Below, piece after piece: positions 34,009-43,631 of a DNA stretch of 64,000 bases. The stretch comes from Cadophora sp. MPI-SDFR-AT-0126 (Eukaryota; Ascomycota; Leotiomycetes; Helotiales; Ploettnerulaceae): assembly GCA_020747065.1 (NCBI GenBank), contig JAGMVK010000020.1, forward strand, positions 930,001-994,000, given 5' to 3'. Below the pieces are notes generated by a model. The model made no database searches, was not told the DNA's origin, and saw only the letters and a list, made by a program, of their open reading frames with translations. Both the position numbers and the translations under genes were made by a program. Each line of letters begins with the position of its first letter. Position 1 is the first letter of the stretch.

Positions 34009-34974
34009 ATGGAGGGAGTTGCGGAGAGCCACGGAAGTCGAGAAAATGATGAATACAAGACGATGAAGGGTAAGGTTGACCGTGCTGCCCGAGAAGATCA
34101 ACAAAGTCCTCCGGAGGTTGAGTCGGACTGCGATTTCAACGGTGATGACAAGCCCCCAAAACCCAAGAATATGTTTCAGTGCCAAGTTGGGTTTCATGTT
34201 CAGAACAATTGTTTTTCCCGGCTCATGACTGTTTTTGACACCCAAGCATTCTCAAACTTCATCTCTAGAGCTGCCGTGACAAGCTCTGGACTGAGGGACC
34301 GCCCAATACCTCCTGGGGAAATGCATGCATATGAGGGCATCAGTGGCAACAGTTGTTTCGCGCCACGATATTACGTATCTACCAGAATCTCGGAACCCCC
34401 ACTTGGATTGGACAAGTCAGGAGTGATGCTGCTAATCGTTGAGGACATGAATCATTCCTTCGATGCTCTCATCGGCCAGCCGTTTATCATGAAGCATGGC
34501 GGCACTGACCTACTGTCACGGGTGACGCAGGTCTCTAGCGGGACTATGGACTCGTCTGTGTCTGCGGCATTGCGCAAAGTGAAGGCCAAAGAAGGTACAG
34601 ACATTTGTTATCGCGAAAGGGGGGAAGGATGTGCTGATAGATCCGCAGGACACAAGAAATTGGACTCGAACCATAAGAACGAAGTTGAGAAAGATAAGCA
34701 AGAATACTTGGCGAGCCTGATAGGATCAGGGTCGGCAGGTTCTTCCTGGCACATCGGCAGTGGTATTGACAAGATCAGCCAGAAAAACACGACATCGTTT
34801 TCCGGTGACTCTGGATACTATTCAATCGTGAAGCGGGAAGCTACGCCAGCGAGATCAAGCTGTGACAGTACTGCACTGCAGATTCCAATGCAGGACACCC
34901 AGACTGACAATGATGACAACTGCCACAAAGTTGTGCAAGATGCTCCCGAGACAGATAGCGTGGAGACGGACTAA
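34009..34974 (+). CDS. Protein with a degenerate retropepsin-like domain
   Basis: A single exon encodes 321 residues. Residues 60-170 have the layout of a retroviral-type aspartic protease: L-M-T-V-F-D-T-Q (Asp77-Thr-Gln79) where the family has D-T-G or D-S-G, then N-F-I-S, a possible flap at G-E-M-H-A-Y-E-G-I-S-G, and the second hydrophobic-glycine motif D-A-L-I-G-Q-P-F at 152-159. Stand-alone fungal proteins with a D-T-G ... N-W-I-S domain are familiar as probable relics of retroelement gag-pol. No gag, reverse transcriptase or integrase lies nearby, and the C-terminal half is polar and disordered. The replaced glycine suggests loss of protease activity or a changed active site. The start has context ACCAAATGG and the frame is intact, so it may be a domesticated gene. 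Confidence 0.6.
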   Translation: MEGVAESHGSRENDEYKTMKGKVDRAAREDQQSPPEVESDCDFNGDDKPPKPKNMFQCQVGFHVQNNCFSRLMTVFDTQAFSNFISRAAVTSSGLRDRPIPPGEMHAYEGISGNSCFAPRYYVSTRISEPPLGLDKSGVMLLIVEDMNHSFDALIGQPFIMKHGGTDLLSRVTQVSSGTMDSSVSAALRKVKAKEGTDICYRERGEGCADRSAGHKKLDSNHKNEVEKDKQEYLASLIGSGSAGSSWHIGSGIDKISQKNTTSFSGDSGYYSIVKREATPARSSCDSTALQIPMQDTQTDNDDNCHKVVQDAPETDSVETD

Positions 34975-37900
34975 TGAAGCAACGCAACGCAACGCTGGTG
35001 ATGTGATGAGGACGATGATGATGATTCTGCTGTTGCTGGTACGTCCAAATAAGCTTCCTATGGCCCCAGAGCACTGCACTTCCATGCTACAGTATCCAAG
35101 GGCCGGGTAGCTCCACCTGTAGCTCGTACTAATTTCAACATAGCCATTCGCCGAAGCGACACCTCTCCTTTTCCACGAACCTTAATTCTCCCTTTGGCGA
35201 CACCGCATGGCAGTCCAGACAGACACATGCTGTGTGGAGAAGGCCACTTGGCTCCTCGCAAATGCTTCTGTAAACTGCCACTCACAATGAACGGGGCCGA
35301 GTTCTCCTCATGCGATAGCCACGAATATATGAACACGAGATACATGCGTTGCGGGAACAAATTGTAGTGGAGCGTGTGGCGGATCTCAAACAAAGGCTAG
35401 ATGTACAGATTTTTGGGCGGCATACTGCTTCTCCTTTCTTTGCGTCGTGAACGCGACTGGGAATTGGGGGGTTGAAAAAGATTGTCAGCGACGGTTTTAT
35501 GGTGCTGCAGGATCGAATTATCTCTTGCAGCATATCATATGGGAGTGCATGGCGGACAAAAGCGCATCTCCATGAAATGCGGGCGTATTTGGCTTTGCGA
35601 TCTTTCCACAGACCGCTTCATGTCTGTACCGTCCAGCAGGTGTCAATCAGTTAAAATTCACTAGACATTTGGAATCGATAATTTACTGAGAATTCCCAGG
35701 TCCTGTATCCGTCTTGTGGTGTGGCGGTTTCCTCCATCACCGGACCTTGAGCCGAGTCCCTATGTTGTGCTCATATTCTTGGGCATTCGTAAGTCTGTGG
35801 CCAGTTCCTGCAAATACGACGAGTGTCTTCTTTGGTGCAGTCAAGCTGCCTGTCGGCGTCATCCAGAGACCAGGCTGGACTTGACTCTCTATCAGTCTAG
35901 CCTCCTCGCCGAGTGGTTTGAGATGTCATGTTGTCAAGAAGATCTTCTTCCTCTCGTGAACCCTTCCACGGGTGGCTACATTTCGTCGATTCGAGCTCCT
36001 ATACTCGCTTGTGCCCCTAGTTACCTTCCATCGTTCAATGGAACCGGTCTCGGGGACTTGCATTATATACGTGGAAACTCGACGAAGGCAGGCAGATATG
36101 TGACGGCAGCCTGATGGCTTGCTTCGCGGATGGTGTACACACTGAATCATAGGGTGCTTCTCGCAAGAGAAGAATGCCTGAAATGTACACACTCGATGTT
36201 GGAAGCCTAACCGCATGGAAAGCCCTCAGCAGCTCTCTTACCTCGAACTCAGGACCGAAGGGTTTAGAAGCTTTCGCAAGAATGATATTGGTGGGGGAAC
36301 CTTGGTTTTATGTATGTATCGTTCCTGGGCAGGTTGACGGTATGACGAGGGAACAACCAGGACGGACAAGGAGCTTTGGAGTGAATTAACACCATGAATG
36401 CTTGCTGTTTCAATAAAACCTATGAGGATTCAATCCTACTAGGGAAATCATCTGCCTCTTGCCAGGTGTTAGAAATATTTGATAGGTCGTTTGGTTCCAC
36501 TTCTGTACTGACATGCCTTGCAGCCCACAAATTCGGTCCGGCAAAGAAGTCTTGTCATAAACGGCCTCGCCGTCTGCGCTCACCAATGTTGGGTTTTCGA
36601 CTCATCTAAACGGAAGGAGGAGTAAGATAAGATGTATTCACGTGTTCAAATGAATTCAGGTAATCTCAAGCTTCAAGACAGGAGAAAATGATGTTCCGAG
36701 ATGAGCCGCTGGAGGCAAATGCTAACAGAGAAAAATACTATGATGGCGACGAGCAGTACAGCAATATTCGCAAACTATAAGGGGAAGCAGCATAAGATCC
36801 CAGATATTGAGCTTCGTCAGCTCTCACAATTAGTTCCGCTTCTTCCGAGGGGAATGTAAGACCTAGACAAAGAACTCAAGGGTCCGCGGATCTAATATAC
36901 GTACGAAAAGGAAATCCCGCAAGAGGGGGCCAAACAGGACAAGCAAATCCGGACTTTCAACAACGTCAATCACTAAAGCTGGATTTCGCACTGTTGTTGA
37001 AAAGAAGTAGAAAAGCATTCCCCTCGTTTATACAACAGCTCTCGACATCCGCGAGAGATGACCGATTTGATTGCACGCAGGCGCCTCATAAAACAATTTA
37101 ACACCAATAAAACTCGATTTCTCTAATACCACAAGAGGGATGAACAAATAACACATTACTGTGAGCTTTACATTCAAATACACTCTTTTTTCATGTAAAA
37201 TAGTGGCGTAATTCGATGATTGTTAATATTCCAGACATCTTGGAACGAGGGCGGCAGTTCCCTCAAATCGGCCACTTCTTGCGGGCCTCGTCGCTGGGCT
37301 GTAGAGAAACAGGAGATGCTTGTCTTAGGTGAAGAAATCTTGACGAAGCCATACTTCACATCAATTATCGTTCTCAGGGCACGAATAGGAAGAGCAGGAG
37401 CTTGAACACCAAGTGATGGTTGCTTTCTCGTCCTCGGCCTCGGCATCGTCAGCGTCAGCCCCCTGAACTCTAACGCCCACTTCCTGGCAGTCACACCACA
37501 GACAACAAGAAATGCCAAGTAGGCGTCCAAGCGACCCCTGAAAAATCGCCCATTGCTCCGCTCCCTCCCTTGCAGCCCATCATTTTTCTCTGTCTCCACA
37601 GGCGCGTTGCGGTGCGTTGCGTATCGGCGTATCGACAAGCCAGGGATGAGCGTGCGTCATTTTTTTCACCCCTTGTCTTGTGTATATGCTGCTGGTTCTT
37701 GTCGGACGTGAGGAGATGGGATGATTTGTTGGTGAAGTGCGAGGATGCTGAAGTTACTCGGAGCATCAGTAATCATAAGCAACCATCATACAAACTTTTA
37801 GAGGGCTGCCCCTTAGAACTTAGAAGACTACTATGCCAGGGACAACAGGAACGCGTCCGCGTCCAGAAGACGGAAATCGGATCTCTAAAATACCCGGCCC

Positions 37901-38774
37901 ATACTTACACAAGACCAGACAAGCCTAGGCAAAATACCGCATTCCTCTGATCGACCCTCGTCCCCGCCCAGCCGTTTGACTTTCTCCCTCGCGGCTTCGG
38001 TAACGGCACGCACCAAGGTCTCAACGTCGCCCATCCTCAGCCAGCCAAGTCACGTCAAAAGCTCTATCCTGAACCTTCGGACGTAGGTACAGTAGTACAC
38101 GGAGGTCAGCACATCGCAGCTCTTTACCCAAAGAAAATCCCGACCCTAACGCAGATCTCCAATCGTGGTGCAGGATGACGCGTGCGCCGCTCCCTTTTAG
38201 TGGAGTGAAGGGTTTGCCTAGTGGATAGTGGGTGAACCATTCCGGGTCGGTCTTACATACTTACATACGAAGTGGTGTGCTGCCTTTGGATACGAGTGGA
38301 AAGGTAAAGTCTATCTTTTCCAGCCATCCGTAGCCTAGATATATCTAGACAAGCCACCCTCAGAAATTCGCACCTATTTTCTCACTCTCTGAAAATTCTC
38401 GATTGACTGACTGACTGACCGGTGAATTTGGCATCATTCCCATTCATTCATTGATTCGGTATCTATCTATCGCTCGTTATTGTTACATTTCGGGTTCCGC
38501 GTTCGAGACATCAATTCCCATTCCCAATTAGCCTACCTGGTTGGTGGCCGGCGCCCTGTCGTTACATCATTCCTGTCACCTTGCCTCCATATATTCAAAC
38601 CCACCCAGCCTCAAGGCTACATATATCTCACCCTCACTTCTCCTGCCCCCTACATACATCTACCTACACCTTCCAACACCACCAAACCCAGATATACACC
38701 CATCTCACTCGTCTCGACGGCAAGCCGGAAGTAAAGGAGAAAGAATCAACAAATCAGCATTACCAGCAGCAAAA
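34975..38774. other. Long stretch without a convincing gene
   Basis: Nearly 3.8 kb show only short, overlapping frames (for example 35716-36114 plus, 37174-37638 minus) with no domains, signal peptides or credible introns. The right end (about 38340-38774) is pyrimidine-rich and looks like the promoter and leader of the microprotein gene. Confidence 0.4.
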
Positions 38775-38894
38775 ATGCTCGAAACCCTCCCCATCGTCCT
38801 CATCTCCCTCTGCGGCGTCATCCTCGCAGTTGGCTTCGCGGCTCTGATGAACATCGCTCTGAAGAAGAAGAATACCAGGACGATTGCTGTTTGA
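38775..38894 (+). CDS. Candidate 39-residue single-pass membrane microprotein
   Basis: A 39-codon frame starts at 38775 in a strong context (GCAAAAATGC). It encodes a short N-terminus, one hydrophobic helix at residues 5-28 (P-I-V-L-I-S-L-C-G-V-I-L-A-V-G-F-A-A-L-M) and a basic tail K-K-K-N-T-R. The frame is open upstream to 38541, but that extension is Pro/Ser/Tyr-rich and typical of a translated CT-rich leader. The layout resembles small tail- or signal-anchored subunits of membrane complexes. I know of no named homologue. Support comes from the start context, the clean helix and positive tail, and a leader like those of the real genes nearby. Confidence 0.5.
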   Translation: MLETLPIVLISLCGVILAVGFAALMNIALKKKNTRTIAV

Positions 38895-41192
38895 TTAAAG
38901 ACTCGTCTCGCCTTCGCCCTACGATGACGACAATGACGATCATGGTAGATAATTACGATGATTCCGTGCTGGCGATATTTGGAAGTAGGAGTGGAGGGAC
39001 GACTGAACAAAGAGGCTGATTGAGGGCATGGAAGGATGGATGCAAGAGATAACGACCAAGCCACGACCAACGACCCAGAAATCACCTCGATGATATCTAC
39101 GAACTGTAACGACCTACCTACCCATAACTACACCACGATGATACGAAGTCGAATACTGTACATGCACAAAGCGAACTACGATGATGCAGGTCGTGCAGGC
39201 ATCATCACTTCATCCCCACGTCTCTACCCCGCCTCACGGCGCGAAATGTACTCCACCACGCCAAATTCTCATTTCCATAACCCCCCAACCACGATCCAAA
39301 CCTCTCGAACCACCTACGATCCCGCCCCGCTCCCATTGGAGATATTTCTTTGTTTTCGAAGGCACGATCGTACATCCTCCCTCTTAATTGGACTTCTTTC
39401 GACAATGCCGCCAAATAACTCGCACTGGACGATTTACGAAATGTGCCAGATGCTTGATACCGCGGAATCAGTGCTGATGCCGATTCTGGGATGGAGATGG
39501 AGATCCGGATACCATGAATAGATACAAATTTGCTGCATCGTTCGGCTGGCTGGTGGCTAGCATCTAGCTGTTTGAGAAAGCAGGCAACAAGCTCAAGCTC
39601 TACTGCCCAATTCCCAAGCCCACGAGAGGAGAGATTTACAAGCCTCACGAATCGGAAATCCTTCGAGATAAGATAAGAGCAATCTCTAATCTGCAGAGAC
39701 CGCGTACGGGCTATGGCGGGCTAGATGGGATCTCGGGGACTGGATTTCCGAAAGCTGGGCTGGATACTTGAAGGCTGATCTGGATCGGATGTCATGTCAT
39801 GTCTCCATGGCGGCGCAATGGTGGCATTGGATGGATTTGGAGGAATTTGATGAGATGCCGTGCCATGTGATTACGTAGAGCTAAGTTGCAATATACATGA
39901 TTCGATCCTTGATTCTTAGCCATTATCTATATCTTGTATAAGAGTGATTTAGCTCGATTCAGGGGGAGAGAATGCGTGTTTATGACCTTTCAGTACAAAT
40001 TGGAAGATAAGTGATTGATGGGAAAGTATCTTTTAGAAAGGAACAAGCAAGAATTGCCACATAATTTTACACCAGACCTAACCAGATACAATAGTGGTTC
40101 CCTCCCTTCCCCTCCGCTACCTTGTCCGCGGATAGCAGACAGACCAAACAATCTCCCAGCACCGAACCATCGTCTCTTTCCGCTCCCTCCAACCCACCCC
40201 CATAACAGGCGCATAACCCCAATACCCCCACTTTCCCTCCCTCCCTCTGATATCCCACTTCAAATTACAAACCGGCCCATATCTATCGATAACCGCACAC
40301 TCTCCGTTCATACTAATCAGCGCACCGAATAATTTCCTCTAGAGGGAAATAAAAGCGTGACAAATCCTCGTTGTCTCGTTAGGAATTTAAAAGTGGATTT
40401 GGCATGAATATTGAGGAGAGATTATGAGGGAAGTCCCCATCCTATCTACCTTCGTGATGTATCGCTTTGTGAAACCCCTTTTGAAGGCTGAAATTAGATT
40501 GAATTAAGCGAGTCAATAGCGAGTATCATAGGCGATGGAATTGATTAATAATGCCCTGCTCTGAGTACCATAATGGACTTTTCGCCCATGAGTCAGATGA
40601 AAATTGATCATTCATTACATTCTAAACATGAATGCAAAGTGTGTTTCGCTGCTTTGACTCGTAGTGGAATAGCGTATCTGCTGAGCCTGAAGGCAACAGG
40701 ATCACTTCGACTTGTCATTCAGCTATTTTTCGCTTAGTATGTTTACCGCTACTTTGTCGTAACAATTTGTGTCCAAGAGCATTGTCTTCCTTTCTTAATC
40801 TTTGTGGTGGGGAATATAGTGCTATTGTCTCGAAGTTCTGGACTCTTCTAGGGTCACAGCGGCTTGGATCTTTAAGGTTCAGTTGGGTATTTACTCGATG
40901 GTTGATGCCGACCTGCTAGTGAAAGGCCCAGCCTTCGAGCTCGCATCAAGATATTTCTAAAGTCTGAAATGCATGAGTCAACAAGTAAGTGACTTCAACC
41001 GTTTGGTGAATTAACAAGAGACCGATTTGTCACTGTGCGACGTTTCTTTGTCTTTGTCTTCGTCGTCGAATCAGCTAGCTCCAATAACTTCAATCCGACT
41101 CCAAATCCGACTCCAAATCCGACTCCACATCTTCGACTCAACTTTCTGAACCGCTCTACTTCCAGCACAACTCAACCTAGACAGGCTCCATC
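38895..41192. other. Intergenic region, no supported gene
   Basis: This covers the 3' flank of the microprotein gene, a run of unsupported frames (39036-39521 plus, 39205-39648 minus, 39990-40258 minus) and the promoter of the dioxygenase-like gene. Confidence 0.4.
41091..41126. repeat. Three 12-nt tandem units in a leader
   Basis: Units at 41091-41102, 41103-41114 and 41115-41126 read AAATCCGACTCC, the first with one mismatch. They lie about 65 nt upstream of the next start codon, probably in its 5' leader. Confidence 0.9.
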
Positions 41193-42749
41193 ATGGCCAC
41201 CAGCTCGAATCAAGTCCCGTACTGCGCACCCGAGCCGATCTTCAACCATGAGGAAAAAGAAGATGGTATCTATCACGCCGAAATTCTGCCCATGAGCTTG
41301 AAAGAGCGTCGCCGTCGATCTCAAATCGTGCCTACTGTCCTCAAGCAACGTCGACATCTCACGGTAGCAGAACTAGCCGCTGCTGACTACGTTCTCATGG
41401 GAGACAAGCCGCATTACATGGAGGTCAAACTTCGCGGTGGAAAGGAGATCGTCCTTCCGTTCGCACGTTACTTCGATCCTGTTCGGATGCAAGATATTGG
41501 CGTATTTGACAAGCTCGCGGAGATCCAGCGCATGGCCTTCAGTACAGACTTTCAACCCAAGCTTGCTCGGGTCTCCAAGGCATATAATGGATCTCATGAG
41601 GCCTTGAAAGGTACGACGTACGACTTGGGTGCTACTGTCCAGCCTGGTCATGGCAACGACGGCATCCAACTCGGCGGACTTGCAAAGACCAACGATCCCG
41701 AAATCAAGCATCTCAACACTCTTGTGTCGCAAGTCGGCTCATGCATGATTAAGAATGCCTTTCCATCCACACACTCGACCGCGGAAACCCGCGAGCGTAG
41801 ATGGATCGTCGACGCATCCCTCACCATAGGACACGAAGATAACCACGAAGTCACCTCCATCCAAGTCAACTTCAGCATGCTGAACCAAGAGCTCGTCGAC
41901 GCCATCAAGGAAGTCGGCAAGGTCCACAACGACGGCAAAGACGACCGCCCACGCTTCACTGCCCTCCTCTTCCTCCCCTACTTCCCCAAGAACCATTTCC
42001 CTGGCCGCTTCCTCATCACCACCGCCCGTCTCGCCTGCACAGCCTGCCCCTTCTCAGGCATGGTCTTCAGCGGCACACACGCACACTTCGCCACAGGAAT
42101 GGGCGCCTACGACAAATCCATCAGTCCCGACTCCCCTCTTCGATACCACCGTCCCGCAGCAATATCGTACCCCAAACTCCCACCAGAGACCAAGTACGGC
42201 CGCGTCGCCATAGTCGCCTACCCCAAGCGCTTCCTCATGCGCCTCAATCCCCGCGCCATGAGAGCAGAGGACTTCGAAGACGATGTCGCGGCCCTCGCTC
42301 ATTTCTGCAGCATGCGCAACATGCAAGAATTCCGCTTACGCGCCTTCGTCAAGATGAACTCCTCAACCTTACAGCAAGCCACGCCCGACGCTCTCATACA
42401 GAAATTTTCCTGGGTAAACGAACAGGGCTCAACCTCATACCCACGTCGCGAACTCGCCACCGCCGCCCTACACTACGCCCTCAACAACATCGGCGACAAC
42501 GACCCTGATTGGAAGGAGTTGAACGAAGCTGTCGAGAAGATCAGTTGTGGTTCGAGCTTTCCGAATGAGGTCGGCAAGCCGAAGAAGAAGAGCACGAAGT
42601 GTGGGGAGGAGGAGTGGATTGATGTTGGGGCGCCGGAGCCGGTGTATGGAGATGAGGTTCCCGGGTCGGTTGGCTGGGATGGGTTGGAGAGATCCACGGC
42701 TTTCTTGGGGGCGAGGTTGAAGCGGAAGGTGGGTGATGTTGAGGTTTAG
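41193..42749 (+). CDS. Putative Fe(II)/2-oxoglutarate dioxygenase-like protein
   Basis: A single exon encodes 518 residues. I do not recognise the family by name, but the order of motifs fits the double-stranded beta-helix oxygenases: His245-Asn-Asp247 in K-V-H-N-D-G-K-D-D as the H-x-D pair, followed by a strand F-T-A-L-L-F-L, then F-P-G-R-F-L-I, M-V-F-S-G-T-H-A-H with His296 or His298 as the distal ligand, and R337 in G-R-V-A-I-V-A-Y as the 2-oxoglutarate-binding arginine. The order loosely resembles the TET/JBP branch. The spacing from distal His to Arg (about 40) is longer than usual, implying an insertion. The N-terminal 150 residues are basic and of unknown role; the C-terminus is low in conservation cues. 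Neither a signal peptide nor a membrane segment is seen, so it is probably intracellular. Confidence 0.75.
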   Translation: MATSSNQVPYCAPEPIFNHEEKEDGIYHAEILPMSLKERRRRSQIVPTVLKQRRHLTVAELAAADYVLMGDKPHYMEVKLRGGKEIVLPFARYFDPVRMQDIGVFDKLAEIQRMAFSTDFQPKLARVSKAYNGSHEALKGTTYDLGATVQPGHGNDGIQLGGLAKTNDPEIKHLNTLVSQVGSCMIKNAFPSTHSTAETRERRWIVDASLTIGHEDNHEVTSIQVNFSMLNQELVDAIKEVGKVHNDGKDDRPRFTALLFLPYFPKNHFPGRFLITTARLACTACPFSGMVFSGTHAHFATGMGAYDKSISPDSPLRYHRPAAISYPKLPPETKYGRVAIVAYPKRFLMRLNPRAMRAEDFEDDVAALAHFCSMRNMQEFRLRAFVKMNSSTLQQATPDALIQKFSWVNEQGSTSYPRRELATAALHYALNNIGDNDPDWKELNEAVEKISCGSSFPNEVGKPKKKSTKCGEEEWIDVGAPEPVYGDEVPGSVGWDGLERSTAFLGARLKRKVGDVEV

Positions 42750-43631
42750 GGTGGGAAGGAGGAGGTGGCGGGAGGTGGTGATGATGGACAGCAGGCGAAG
42801 ATGCGTAGACTTCTTTATGACTAGAGGTCTTCAAACCTAAGCGATAACGTACGAGTCTCTGCATGGCTGGCTGTCAGAAATACGTGCAGATTGCATGCGG
42901 GTAGAGGGTCGTTATCCGGACTTGGGAGAATTGTACGTGGTCGTTTTTTGATACAGAGGATGCATGGGTGTCATTTGTGGGGAAAGTCTGGCATGAGGGC
43001 AGGAGAGAATAAGGTACACTAATAATAAAAATGGATTTATCGATTGCATAGAGATGTGATTGGAGCCAGTATTTGACGACAAATATCCCAAGCATAACAC
43101 TTCAATAGGCACTTTAATTTTTATTGAAGATAACGAAATCCCCTAGGTACTTGATATAGGTTCTTTACTTGAGATTTATATATAAGCAATAAAAGCAAAT
43201 ATGAAATTATATATATATATATATAGTTTTTTACAAAATTTAATTTTTTACAATGTCTAACTCTGTTGAACTCAGTTACACTGCTTAGTCATACCCCCGC
43301 CATTGGCAACATGAACACAGCCTGATGACATTTGATATCGACCACTGATGCCCAGTGCGCAGGAATTTTCTTCTTCTCTCATTTACAGTCTCCCATCGAT
43401 CGCTAAACTCTCTTTGCCTACCACCTAGTCTTCTTATATGCAGTCCTATCCGAGAGATTTCTAGCATTGACGGCGCAGACGGGCCAGTCGCCGCTCTCAA
43501 AGTTTACAAGGTCGCGCTTATCTTTTGCACTTCGGCCCTGTTACCGTTCAACTCTCTCTTATAACAATCTTGTATATAGCGTCCGACAGGTCGAAGTTCG
43601 GTCTTGCCGCAGTGACGATGTGCAAGGAGAA
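42750..43631. other. Intergenic region with a TA microsatellite
   Basis: It holds the 3' flank of the dioxygenase-like gene and the leader of the HET gene. An AT dinucleotide run lies at about 43207-43225 in an AT-rich pocket. The frame upstream of 43632 (from 43467) is treated as leader. Confidence 0.5.

Noticed and set aside
35716..36114. 132-codon plus-strand frame with several cysteines
   Set aside because: No signal peptide or motif and no intron support; likely chance.
37174..37638. 154-codon minus-strand frame
   Set aside because: It has no domain, no signal and unremarkable composition, and overlaps frames on the other strand.
43467..43631. Longer N-terminus of the HET protein
   Set aside because: The 55 extra residues show no HET-like sequence, and the ATG at 43632 has a better context.
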